The position numbers were made by a program, and so were the translations under genes. A DNA stretch of 64,000 nucleotides from assembly GCA_045535095.1 (NCBI GenBank), contig JAZSKY010000071.1, positions 4,588 through 68,587 on the forward strand, written 5' to 3'. This document shows, in pieces, positions 45,015-53,226 of the stretch. The notes beneath the pieces were generated by a model, which saw only the letters and a list, made by a program, of their open reading frames with translations, searched no databases and had not been told where the DNA came from. The stretch comes from SIG672 sp045535095 (GTDB lineage Bacteria; Bacillota; Clostridia; Oscillospirales; CAG-272). How positions within the stretch are numbered: the stretch's first letter is position 1; the number at the start of each line of letters is the position of its first letter.

Positions 45015-45874
45015 TGTTTTTCCTCCTTGTTTGGTGTGACTTTATTAGTATTTTTATTCTTCGGTGGCTCTCTGTACTTAACGAGCAGATGGATAAGAAG
45101 CACGAAAAGCATGGGCGCGGCAACTGCCGGAGTTACCACGAGAGGCTCTATTCTGAAGGCTTCGTTTGAAACGTAAATAACCGATTTTTCCTTAACCGTT
45201 TCGATACGCTTACCGCGCACGAGAAGTCTATGCGTATTGATTCCGTAGGGTGTGCAGGTAAAGAGCGTACAGTAGTCCTCGCCCTCGATTATCCGCAGAT
45301 CGGACACCTCATCCGGCCTTATGACCTTTACCATATCGACCTGATAGGTCAGCACCTCGTCAAGAATTATTATGCGGAATGTATCTCCCTTTTCCATTCT
45401 GTCAAGGTCTGTAAAGAGCTTTGAGGAGGGCAGTCCTCTATGCGCCGACAGAACGCTGTGCGTGCTTTCTCCGCCGACGGGAAGGCTCGTTCCCTCAAGA
45501 TGTCCGACACCCATATTCAGAACGCTGTCCGACGTGCCGTGATAGACGGGAAGCTCGACGCCTATTCTGTCTATTTCAAGGTATCCCATCATTCCGTTGC
45601 CCGTGATGTTGAGAGCCTCGTTGTAGCCCGAAATACTGCCGTAATTCGACAGAGGATTTTTCGTGTTGTAAAGCGCGTCGTTATACGCGCGAGCGTCGCT
45701 ACGCAGTTTTTCATACTCCTCTGCGCTCATCTGATTTAAAACCGACTCGTAGTCAACGATAGCGCGGCTTTGCGTCTTACTGTTCCAGTAGTCGCTGATA
45801 GTCGGATATAACAGAATGCAGACGCCTATCAAAAAACCAAGCGTCAAAAAAATCACTGTTTTGTGCCTTTTCAT
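44999..45874 (-). CDS. Class C (pilin) sortase
   Basis: A 291-residue transpeptidase that polymerises LPxTG pilins through isopeptide bonds. It has an N-terminal TM, the class C linker YPTISDYWNSKTQSRAI, and a sortase core with catalytic H145 (LSAHRG), C207 (TLFTC) and R216 (HRLLVRG). A second TM near the C-terminus (about 243-262), as in pilin sortases, is followed by a charged lysine- and asparagine-rich tail. I use the second ATG (45874) because GAGGAG lies six bases upstream; the first ATG abuts that site. It lies downstream of the backbone pilin. Confidence 0.94.
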   Translation of the reverse strand: MKRHKTVIFLTLGFLIGVCILLYPTISDYWNSKTQSRAIVDYESVLNQMSAEEYEKLRSDARAYNDALYNTKNPLSNYGSISGYNEALNITGNGMMGYLEIDRIGVELPVYHGTSDSVLNMGVGHLEGTSLPVGGESTHSVLSAHRGLPSSKLFTDLDRMEKGDTFRIIILDEVLTYQVDMVKVIRPDEVSDLRIIEGEDYCTLFTCTPYGINTHRLLVRGKRIETVKEKSVIYVSNEAFRIEPLVVTPAVAAPMLFVLLIHLLVKYREPPKNKNTNKVTPNKEEKQCEKE

Positions 45875-45901
45875 AAGCATCTCCTCTCCGTTATATTTGT
45901 A

Positions 45902-45932
45902 AGGGAGGAAAGGAGATCTCCTCTCCTCCCCT
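45902..45932 (-). other. Strong hairpin between backbone pilin and sortase genes
   Basis: AGGGAGGAAAGGAG pairs with CTCCTCTCCTCCCCT (one or two mismatches) around ATCT, in the 77 bases between the pilin stop and the sortase start. No T-tract follows on the minus strand. Such a stem may protect the abundant pilin message or reduce read-through, so that sortase is made in smaller amounts. Confidence 0.65.
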
Positions 45933-45951
45933 ACACGTTTAAAAGGTCAAA

Positions 45952-47742
45952 TCAGTCGTTATAAACCGACATCTTCTTATGAGTGATAAGAAGAACTGCA
46001 AATCCCATAACGAGAAGCGTACCGATAGTGATCATCCAGAAGGTGCCCATTCCACCGGTGGAAGGAAGCACTACGCCCTTGCTGTTGTGAACAACAGTAG
46101 AGGTAAGGTCATATCTGATCTCCTTGTGAATGCCGTCCTCAGTCTGAATGTCTGCAACGTTTCCTTCGGTATCAGCAAATACGGAGAACGCTCTGGTTCC
46201 CTTTCCAACCTCGAGCGGAACGGGATCTACGATAGCGTTATATCCTGCGGGAGCCTCAACCTCCTTGATGTAGTAGGTGCCTTCCTTAAGACCAAGAATA
46301 ACGATCTTACCGTTGATAGGAGTTACTGCGTAGTTGTCCTGAGTTTCGCCGTTAAGGTACTCTGCAAGACCTGCTGCGTATATAGCTCTCGTTGTATCCT
46401 TGTTAGCGCCGCTGATGCCCTCGATAGCGGTGTAAAGGCTATCTACTACGTAAACGCCGTCAACGTCGGTAGGAATGATAAATACGGGAGTGGTGCATGT
46501 CTCGTCGCTGTAAATGCGGAACTTTGCGCCTGCAAGGTTCTTGCCGGTTGCGTAATCGTCCTTGAGAAGTCCGATACCGTAAACGTAGGTTACAACCTCA
46601 TCGGGAGTGGTGTAATCGGTCTCGTTTGCGCTCGTCCAGGAAGCGTATGCCTTGTTGAAACGGTTGCCGTGGGTGGTGCTTCCGATAGAAGCGTTAGCCT
46701 CAACAACTGCATCGTAAGTAATCTCTACCATAGAGGGAGAAGTGAACTTGGATGCTGCGTTTTCGGGGTAGGTAAGCGAGTAGGAAACGTCTTCACCCGA
46801 TCCCTGAGTCTTAAGAGTGTGTCCCTCAAGCCACGGAATGGTGATACGGAAGAGGTCTTCGCCAAGGTGTACGAGGTACCACTGTGCGTCGTTTTCGTCA
46901 CGCTCTGCTTCAGCAATATCGCTCCAGTCGCCGAGATAGTCCCAGCCATCGGTGTTTTCTCCACCCTGCGAGAGATAGTATCCGTGGGGAAGATACTCGC
47001 CGCCTACCGAAACCGTGAAGCTTTCGAACTCAACCCAGATAGCGTCGCCCTTTTCATCGTGGATCTGGTAGTACAGGATCTTCTTGTCGCCACTGTAATT
47101 GGTAGCCTCGAAGGAAACCTTGTACTCAACCTTGTCGCCGATGTTTGCGCTGTTGCTGTCGCCCCAGATAGGCTGGTCGTTTTCGTCAACGCCGATCTTG
47201 ATCTGCTTGTTGAAATTGTTACCGGGAGCCTGGTTCTTATCGATGATCTCAACGTCGGGGGTGTTGGAGTTGATGGTTACTGCTGCGCCGAGAGAGCTGG
47301 TTACGAGGTAGTATCCGTAAGGAAGATCCTCGAACTTAACCTCTGCGTCGGTTGCTACTACGGGAGCAGCGGCAGCGGTGTAGCTTCCGTCCTTTACAAG
47401 CTTCGTGAGGTAATCAACGAGCTTGGCATCGTCAGCGCCTTCCTTCTTGGAAACCGAGCCGGTATTTTCGTTGTAAACGAAATAGGTGTTCTCGGTCTTT
47501 CCGTCAGCGCCGAAGAGAACTGCAAAGAACTGGCTGTCTTCTGTGATGCTGTAAGATACAGCGTCGGTGTTACCCTCGTCATCTACGCTGATGCTTGCAT
47601 CGAAGATCTTGTAGATAGTGTAGGTCTCGTCAACGGTTGCGTTGGTTATGGTAATAGAACCGGTATTTTCTTCAGCGAAAACAGAGATGCCGAGAGAAAG
47701 AACGATTGCTGCTACCATAACAAGGGATAAAAGTTTTTTCAT
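45952..47742 (-). CDS. Major (backbone) pilin, LPSTG
   Basis: A 596-residue secreted pilin of the SpaA/BcpA kind. The signal peptide is 1-23 (VFA-EE). The body consists of several Ig-like, isopeptide-forming domains; one domain region is FNKQIKIGVDENDQPIWG onward. DKN at 168-170 before QAPGNN sits where the pilin motif lysine (K169) is expected. The last Cna_B-type domain ends with the E-box EGTYYIKEVEAPAGYN. LPSTG at 559-563, a TM helix and a basic tail follow. It sits directly upstream of the class C sortase. Confidence 0.93.
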   Translation of the reverse strand: MKKLLSLVMVAAIVLSLGISVFAEENTGSITITNATVDETYTIYKIFDASISVDDEGNTDAVSYSITEDSQFFAVLFGADGKTENTYFVYNENTGSVSKKEGADDAKLVDYLTKLVKDGSYTAAAAPVVATDAEVKFEDLPYGYYLVTSSLGAAVTINSNTPDVEIIDKNQAPGNNFNKQIKIGVDENDQPIWGDSNSANIGDKVEYKVSFEATNYSGDKKILYYQIHDEKGDAIWVEFESFTVSVGGEYLPHGYYLSQGGENTDGWDYLGDWSDIAEAERDENDAQWYLVHLGEDLFRITIPWLEGHTLKTQGSGEDVSYSLTYPENAASKFTSPSMVEITYDAVVEANASIGSTTHGNRFNKAYASWTSANETDYTTPDEVVTYVYGIGLLKDDYATGKNLAGAKFRIYSDETCTTPVFIIPTDVDGVYVVDSLYTAIEGISGANKDTTRAIYAAGLAEYLNGETQDNYAVTPINGKIVILGLKEGTYYIKEVEAPAGYNAIVDPVPLEVGKGTRAFSVFADTEGNVADIQTEDGIHKEIRYDLTSTVVHNSKGVVLPSTGGMGTFWMITIGTLLVMGFAVLLITHKKMSVYND

Positions 47743-47796
47743 GGTAAAAAATCCTTTCTAAAATAAAATTTTCTTAATTTGTGTGTCGGATCAGTT

Positions 47797-47851
47797 TGGC
47801 GCATAAACAGTTTTTACGCCACTTTGCGGAGGCCTTACCCCGATGACCTCC
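47797..47851 (-). other. Two hairpins between ancillary and backbone pilin genes
   Basis: TGGCG/CGCCA arms enclose 47797-47821, and GGAGG/CCTCC arms enclose 47828-47851, which overlaps the 3' end of the ancillary pilin gene. No clear T-tract follows. They may serve as an mRNA processing or protection signal ahead of the highly expressed backbone pilin. Confidence 0.5.
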
Positions 47852-50129
47852 TTTCGCGCTTATGCCTCAAGCTGAGTCCGTATATCAGCGGAATTATCAT
47901 AAACAAAATTCCGCAGAATATATAAATCTGATTACCCCTTCCGCCCGTTGCGGGGAGCTCTACTAATTTTCCTGTGTTTTTATTCGTAACCTTCCAGTTT
48001 CCGTCCGATGCTCCCTTGTACATAAATTTGTCGCTATGAGATGAACCGTATGTATCGTAAAGCAGAAGGTCGGGGTTGTCCGTATAATTCAGGGTTATCC
48101 TCATTGAATTCTGGGTGTCACCAAAGGTGATATCATAAGGGCGGGGTGCGGCGATCTCACTCAAGGTGTACGTTCCCGGAAGAAGATTTTCAAAGGAAAC
48201 TCTTCCGTTTTCGTCCGAGATTATTTCTATTGGTGTAAACGAGTTATCGTTATATTTCGTCAGACTGAACACGGCTCCCTTTATCGCAAAGCCGAAGTCC
48301 TCGTCTATTTTGGTGAAATGAATATCGTAGAGAAGTCCTCTTACGTACGGGACCTGAAAATTCATACGCAAAGACGTGTTCGGATCGTCAGAAAAATGAT
48401 AAATAAGAGTTGCGGATCTGTTCGTCGGATAGACGTGATCGCAGTTTGAAATTGAGCAGGAGGTGTTCAGACACTCAAGACAGCTCTTATCGTTTTTCAG
48501 TCTGATCTTATAAACAAGCTGAGCCGCGTTTCTTTGCCACTCCTCGCCCGAGTCCTCCGACGCGACCAACATCTCCAGATGATTCGGATGCCAGGTCAGC
48601 ACACCGTTTTCAAAGGTTGGCAGATCGGTATAGTCGCCTGCGAGAACTCCTACGAACTCGATATTATCGCCCATTGTATCAACAACGCTTTCGAGTACCG
48701 TATCTATAACCGAGATGCGTTCAAATCCGCTTCCGCCGTTTGAGGTCATCATACTTTCGGTCATCTGAATATATACGGGGTTTGATGCAGAGGTTCCCTG
48801 ATAGTCCTTAACGTTCGCAACAACGATTGCCTGAGACGAATCGGGAATCTGAAGCAGTATCTTTCCGTTTTTCATACCCTTATTAGAGTATCTTGTGATT
48901 ACGCCACTTTCAGAGAGCAGCTGGGTCTTACTGTCATTCCAGATCTGTATTACCATATAGAAGCTTGAGCTTGCAGATCCGGTCGGATTTACAAACAGCT
49001 GCGAGGGGTTTCCCTGGCTAAGAGAGGTGATCTCGCCCACCGATCCGTTTGCCGCGGACGCATAGTAGGTTCCGTATTCAAACACCGTATTCCACGAGAG
49101 CTTTTTATCAATGCTCAGGTACACGAGAAACTCGTTTTCGACAGCGGTCGGAACGACGTTCTTCTGCACGAGCACGTTTTCATTACCGATCTTATGTATC
49201 TCCTCGCGACCAAGATATCCGCCCGAAACGATCTGCCACGAATTCTTATCGGTCGTTGTCAGAAACGAGCCTATAATATCGGTGCTACCGCTACTTTCGA
49301 GCATCACATCAACGCTGTCAAGCGAAAGCTCGGGTTGGCGCGAGTCGATATTTACGTATCCGACAATTCTCGGATCGTCTATCGGAAGGATAACCTCGGA
49401 CACCGCGTTCTCCCAGTCTCCGCCGACTGCAAGAATCTGCTGTGAGGAGGATGCTGTGACAATTAAAATCTTATCCGCTTTCGTATTTTCGTCGGCATCA
49501 AGGAATAAGATGTTTCCGATCTTACCGACGTTTTCGTCGGGAGACAGGAATATTCCTCTTTCCTCCAGACGCCGAAGCATAACGTACACACCCGAGCTTA
49601 TCGGAATCAATTCACGCGGAATGCCTGCATAATCAAGGCAGAATGCAACGAACATAGCCGACCAGTCTCCATACGGGTTACCGTACCACTGACCGTAGCG
49701 CGTAATTCCCTGCTTTGTAATACCGTCGTCTGCAAGACTGTAATTTCTTTCGCTTTCGGTGTATCCGATCTGCGATCTGGCGATCAGAGCGAGGTTATCC
49801 GCCCATCGCGCGTAATACTGATTTGGCAGGGTTGCCTCCCAGTCCTCCGCCGTCTCCACGTCCGCCTTGGGATCGGAGTAGCAGGAAATGCTGTGAAGAT
49901 GCTCTACCTTTTCGCATATCAGAGTGTCACTCCGGAAGCATTCCTCGCTATGGCGATGCTCGGTATAGCCGCAGGTTGCATCGTTTGCAATCGCAACTCC
50001 CGTCCTACGCAGATTCCATACGGTTGCAAACGCTATGAGAAGGGACAGTGCCGTAAGTGCGGCTACGATGCGTCGAAAGCGTCTTTTTTCACTATTCAGT
50101 TGTACAAGGTACTGTTCAACGACACCCAT
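47835..50129 (-). CDS. Ancillary (tip) pilin with degenerate CHAP-like domain, LPATG
   Basis: A 764-residue surface protein. After a cytoplasmic stretch and a membrane signal-anchor (about 20-40) come paired CGYTEHRHSEECF and CEKVEHLHSISCY motifs (Cys/His-rich). Next is a CHAP/amidase-like domain (about 105-235) whose usual WCAMF catalytic cysteine is serine (S157 in YGDWSAMFVAFC). A long beta-rich middle of unknown family follows, then a Cna_B-like domain (FTKIDEDFGFAIKGAVFSL to GTYTLSEIAAP), LPATG at 725-729, a TM and a basic tail. It comes first among the structural genes, typical of a tip adhesin. The CHAP fold is probably a binding rather than hydrolytic module. Confidence 0.87.
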   Translation of the reverse strand: MGVVEQYLVQLNSEKRRFRRIVAALTALSLLIAFATVWNLRRTGVAIANDATCGYTEHRHSEECFRSDTLICEKVEHLHSISCYSDPKADVETAEDWEATLPNQYYARWADNLALIARSQIGYTESERNYSLADDGITKQGITRYGQWYGNPYGDWSAMFVAFCLDYAGIPRELIPISSGVYVMLRRLEERGIFLSPDENVGKIGNILFLDADENTKADKILIVTASSSQQILAVGGDWENAVSEVILPIDDPRIVGYVNIDSRQPELSLDSVDVMLESSGSTDIIGSFLTTTDKNSWQIVSGGYLGREEIHKIGNENVLVQKNVVPTAVENEFLVYLSIDKKLSWNTVFEYGTYYASAANGSVGEITSLSQGNPSQLFVNPTGSASSSFYMVIQIWNDSKTQLLSESGVITRYSNKGMKNGKILLQIPDSSQAIVVANVKDYQGTSASNPVYIQMTESMMTSNGGSGFERISVIDTVLESVVDTMGDNIEFVGVLAGDYTDLPTFENGVLTWHPNHLEMLVASEDSGEEWQRNAAQLVYKIRLKNDKSCLECLNTSCSISNCDHVYPTNRSATLIYHFSDDPNTSLRMNFQVPYVRGLLYDIHFTKIDEDFGFAIKGAVFSLTKYNDNSFTPIEIISDENGRVSFENLLPGTYTLSEIAAPRPYDITFGDTQNSMRITLNYTDNPDLLLYDTYGSSHSDKFMYKGASDGNWKVTNKNTGKLVELPATGGRGNQIYIFCGILFMIIPLIYGLSLRHKRERRSSG

Positions 50130-50159
50130 AATGCCCTTTCCTTTTAGTGTTTTAAAATC

Positions 50160-50753
50160 CTATGTCTTAAAAACTCCTATGCTCTTAAACGGCCATACTC
50201 TGAAAAAGACCTTTCCGACTATCTGATCCTTCGGAATACAACCGATAAGTGTATTGCGCGAGTCAACAGAGCTTTCGCGCATATCTCCTATTACAAAATA
50301 CTGCTCGGGCGGTACCTGATAGGGAAATTCAAGGTCACATTCGCCAAGCGACGCGTTACTGACGTACGGCTCGTCAAGCTTTTCGCCGTTTAAGTAAACG
50401 GTGCCGTCAACGTCTATCTCGATCCAGTCGCCCGGAAGTCCGATAACGCGCTTTATAAGGAGCTTGTTATTCCACGTAAATCCGCAAAGATCTCCGCGTT
50501 CAAAACGCGTTGTCTTTGTGAGAAGAACTATGTCGCCACCCGACAAAGTCGGCTCCATACTCGTTCCCTCTATTTGAAGAACGGGTAAAAGAAGGGTCGC
50601 GACAAGCACCGCAACTGCGGCAACTACGGTCAAAACGTAGATAGTTCCGCGCAGCGCCTTGTTGTACGCCTTCTGGCGGCGGTACCTTTTTCTCTCGGTT
50701 TCGACCTGCTTTTTAGTGGGGAGCGAGACCTCCCTGTTTTTTCTTTTCAGCAT
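50160..50753 (-). CDS. Signal peptidase I of the pilus operon
   Basis: A 197-residue type I signal peptidase. It has a basic cytoplasmic N-terminus, one TM (about 36-58), the serine motif EGTSMEPTL (S65) and the lysine motif LLIKRVIGLPGD (K101), then GDMRESSVDSR. Pilus islands often carry a dedicated peptidase (SipA-like) that cleaves pilin signal peptides or helps assembly. Both catalytic residues are present here, unlike some SipA proteins. It begins six bases after the coiled-coil gene. Confidence 0.93.
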   Translation of the reverse strand: MLKRKNREVSLPTKKQVETERKRYRRQKAYNKALRGTIYVLTVVAAVAVLVATLLLPVLQIEGTSMEPTLSGGDIVLLTKTTRFERGDLCGFTWNNKLLIKRVIGLPGDWIEIDVDGTVYLNGEKLDEPYVSNASLGECDLEFPYQVPPEQYFVIGDMRESSVDSRNTLIGCIPKDQIVGKVFFRVWPFKSIGVFKT

Positions 50754-50759
50754 CTTATC

Positions 50760-51101
50760 TCACCCGTTTTCCGCAAGAGTCTTGGCGTTTTCTACGATCT
50801 TTTCAGCCTCTTCCCTTGCCAGAGCAAGTATTCTTTCCTTTTCGGCATTTGCCTCGTCGAGCATACTTTTTATCTCGCTAAGATACTGATCTGCGGCGCT
50901 CTGCGCACTTTTGAAGCAGTCGTTGATCTCAAGAACTGCCTCGGCGATATTTCCCGCCTCGCTGATGCGAAGTCGCTTATCTGCAAGCGCGTCCTCAAGG
51001 GCGCTTTTTTCCTCGTTAAGGCTATCCACCTGAAGCTGAAGCTGATATATGATATCTATAAGCTGCGCCCTGCCAAGGCGCCTGAATTCCTTGTCCGTCA
51101 T
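50760..51101 (-). CDS. Coiled-coil protein of unknown function
   Basis: A 113-residue, highly charged protein with no signal or membrane segment. After a short N-terminal helix (DKEFRRLGRAQLIDIIYQLQ) it is predicted coiled coil nearly throughout, with Glu/Ala/Lys-rich heptads. I do not recognise a family with certainty; DivIVA- or septation-like scaffolds look similar. It is the first gene of the pilus operon, right after the promoter, which suggests a cytoplasmic factor that positions or regulates pilus assembly. Confidence 0.6.
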   Translation of the reverse strand: MTDKEFRRLGRAQLIDIIYQLQLQVDSLNEEKSALEDALADKRLRISEAGNIAEAVLEINDCFKSAQSAADQYLSEIKSMLDEANAEKERILALAREEAEKIVENAKTLAENG

Positions 51102-51134
51102 ATTACAAACGTCCTTTCTGCTTTTTATCCTATT

Positions 51135-51163
51135 ATTATATCACCTTCGTCATTTTTTGTCAA
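51135..51163 (-). promoter_or_regulatory. Promoter of the pilus operon
   Basis: TTGACA (51158-51163) and TATAAT (51135-51140) with a 17-base spacer on the minus strand, directly after the STAS-kinase gene. It is a sigma-A type promoter, so the pilus operon can be transcribed independently of the signalling genes upstream. Confidence 0.92.
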
Positions 51164-51183
51164 CCAAAATCGAAAAAAGTGAC

Positions 51184-52356
51184 TTAAAATTCCAGGGTAT
51201 CGACCTTATCAAGAAGCATGCCGAGCATTTCCTTGCATCTTGCAATTCTTGCAGGGCTATCCGCCTCGTCGGGGTGACGGAGAGAGCGGCGGAGTATTCT
51301 TGTGTATCCGATTACCTTTGCCTTCTCGAGCACCGCGCGGCAGAGCTTATCATCCGACGTGCCAAGGTACATTCCAAGCGCGGTATTAAAGAATTTTTCG
51401 GACGTTTCGTGAGTATATCCGAAGAATCTCTCGGTCGTGCTATGATCGTGCTCTGCGTAGCCGATAGCCGCGTTGAACATCGAGCCGATCTCGAAAATGG
51501 GGTGTCCCATACAAAGGGTATCCATATCAATAAGAAGCCCCTCGCCGTTTTGTACCATAACGTTATTTGTGTGATAATCGCCGTGAAGGAGGGTGTTCTG
51601 CTTCGGAATCGCCTCTATCAGCGCGCGAAGCTTGTCGCCCTGCTCCTTCGGAAGATGGGGAGATACGAATTCTGCCCAACCGAGCGCGATCTCCTTCATA
51701 TCGGGGACCTCTCCGTCCTCGACCTCGACCGCGTGTATGCTACGGAGCATATCAACGTAATATTTTGCCGCCTCGGATATATCGTCCTGATTATCCCTTA
51801 TAAGCTTCGTTACACTAACTGCGTTCAAAAGCTCGGTAACGGTGCCGTATCCCTCGTCAACTCTGACGATTCCGTACGGAATTGCGGTATTTATGCCAAG
51901 AATGAAGGCGCGTCTTGCGTTTTCTCTTTCCTGCTTTATCTCAGGGAGGGCGTCCTTTGCGAAATAAATCTTGAGTATGGTTTCGTCGTCATATCTGTAA
52001 ACCGCTCCGTTTGCTCCCTTCGCGATAAACTCACAGCCCTCGACGCTCATTTTTCTATACGCCTTTTCGATAGTCAGCATATCGGTAAAGCCTGTCATAT
52101 CAAAAACCTCGTAAACGTCGGGAGCGACGTTTATAATGGCGAGCTTCGGCTCTTCCTTGCGAAGTCTGAGTATCACACGCAGTCCTGCGCTCGACACATA
52201 TTCAAGCTTATCGGCATCGAGAACGGTATGCTTTCCGGGATTTTCGCTCTTGATACTGAATATCATTTCCTCTGCCTCGCCGGCATTAGTGGCGTCTATT
52301 CTTCCCTCAAGCGCGATATACAAAATGCTTTTATCTATTCGGTATGTAATATTCAT
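51184..52356 (-). CDS. STAS domain fused to APH-like kinase
   Basis: A 390-residue fusion. Residues 1-97 are a STAS (anti-sigma-factor antagonist) domain with the phospho-acceptor motif YVSSAGLRV (S55/S56) and an MTGFTDMLTIE end like the two stand-alone STAS proteins upstream. Residues about 105-390 are an aminoglycoside-phosphotransferase-like kinase of the TIGR02172 kind: glycine loop AKGANGAVY (112-120), K129, HGDYHTNN (258-265) and IDMD (276-279). All catalytic residues are present. It overlaps the HD gene by one base and is last in the cassette. The kinase substrate is unknown; a small metabolite or a partner protein are both possible. Confidence 0.85.
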   Translation of the reverse strand: MNITYRIDKSILYIALEGRIDATNAGEAEEMIFSIKSENPGKHTVLDADKLEYVSSAGLRVILRLRKEEPKLAIINVAPDVYEVFDMTGFTDMLTIEKAYRKMSVEGCEFIAKGANGAVYRYDDETILKIYFAKDALPEIKQERENARRAFILGINTAIPYGIVRVDEGYGTVTELLNAVSVTKLIRDNQDDISEAAKYYVDMLRSIHAVEVEDGEVPDMKEIALGWAEFVSPHLPKEQGDKLRALIEAIPKQNTLLHGDYHTNNVMVQNGEGLLIDMDTLCMGHPIFEIGSMFNAAIGYAEHDHSTTERFFGYTHETSEKFFNTALGMYLGTSDDKLCRAVLEKAKVIGYTRILRRSLRHPDEADSPARIARCKEMLGMLLDKVDTLEF

Positions 52357-52925
52357 TATTTGTCTTCCTTTCCAAAAACAAGACCCGTGAGCGTGTTATA
52401 TTCGATCCACGCGGACGTATCCGAGAGACGGGAGGTGAGATGCGCAACCGAGCGGTAATACCACGCCTGCTCGGAGGCATCCTTCTGATTGAATCTCTGC
52501 CACATCTTCTCTCCCTCGACCTTGAAATCGCGATAGATAGCGCGCATATTTGCGAGCTTATCGCCAAGCCAAAGGGCTAAAACGTCGGTATCGTCTGTGT
52601 TTTTGAGAATTTCGAGAGTCTCCTCCTTGCGTATTCTCCAAGTTTCCGAGGGATCGATCTCTTCTCTTTTGTTCTCGGTCTCTGCCGCGACAAGCTCTCT
52701 TACGCGACTGCCGAATTTCTCCTCGATCTCATCAAGAGTGATTCCCGCATCCTCTACAACGTCGTGCAGAGCGGCGGCGGCTATAACTCTCTGATCGCAG
52801 GTGATAGTTCCTACGATAACTGCCGCCTCCATAGGGTGAAGAATATAAGGGGCGTCACTTTTCTTACGTCGCATTCCGTCGTACGCCTTAACCGCAAATA
52901 CGACTGCCTCGCTTGCAAGCTCCAT
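52356..52925 (-). CDS. RSH-type HD hydrolase (small alarmone hydrolase-like)
   Basis: A 189-residue HD-domain metal-dependent phosphohydrolase resembling the hydrolase half of RelA/SpoT and MESH1. It has H30 in YILHPMEAA, HD at 54-55 with ED at 58-59 (ALHDVVEDAG), a FGSRVRELV stretch, and D122/N126 in LGDKLANMR. No synthetase or TGS domain is present. The likely reaction is removal of pyrophosphate from (p)ppGpp or a related nucleotide. Its place inside a STAS/SpoIIE operon is unexpected and links alarmone turnover to partner switching. Confidence 0.82.
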   Translation of the reverse strand: MELASEAVVFAVKAYDGMRRKKSDAPYILHPMEAAVIVGTITCDQRVIAAAALHDVVEDAGITLDEIEEKFGSRVRELVAAETENKREEIDPSETWRIRKEETLEILKNTDDTDVLALWLGDKLANMRAIYRDFKVEGEKMWQRFNQKDASEQAWYYRSVAHLTSRLSDTSAWIEYNTLTGLVFGKEDK

Positions 52926-53215
52926 TACTCGATCACCAGAATATCGGCAAAGCCGGTCATTTCAAATACTTCCATAACAAGCTCGCAAACGTTTGTGAGC
53001 TTCATCGACGATTTGAGCTTTTTCTGTGCGGAGAGGAGGACGCGGAGTCCTGCGCTCGATACGTATTCAAGTCCTGCGCAGTCGATAGTGAGACTGTCTA
53101 TGCCGCAGATATGTGAGTTAATAAAGCCGTCAAGCTCGGGGGACGTAACTGTATCAAGGCGTCCGATAACGCTGACCTTCAGCGCGGACGCGTTCTTTTC
53201 AAACTTAATTTCCAT
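52925..53215 (-). CDS. STAS anti-sigma-factor antagonist
   Basis: A 96-residue single STAS domain. GRLDTVTSPELDGF and YVSSAGLRVLL give the fold and the phosphorylatable serine (S53 or S54), followed by MEVFEMTGFADILVIE. In partner switching such a protein, when unphosphorylated, captures the anti-sigma kinase. It overlaps the HD gene start by one base and is close in sequence to the STAS protein encoded at 53848-54144. Confidence 0.93.
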   Translation of the reverse strand: MEIKFEKNASALKVSVIGRLDTVTSPELDGFINSHICGIDSLTIDCAGLEYVSSAGLRVLLSAQKKLKSSMKLTNVCELVMEVFEMTGFADILVIE

Positions 53216-53226
53216 TATTTTTCTCC

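Noticed and set aside
45979..47730. 583-codon plus-strand frame opposite the backbone pilin
   Set aside because: Antisense shadow of the pilin gene; no signal peptide, ribosome site or family match.
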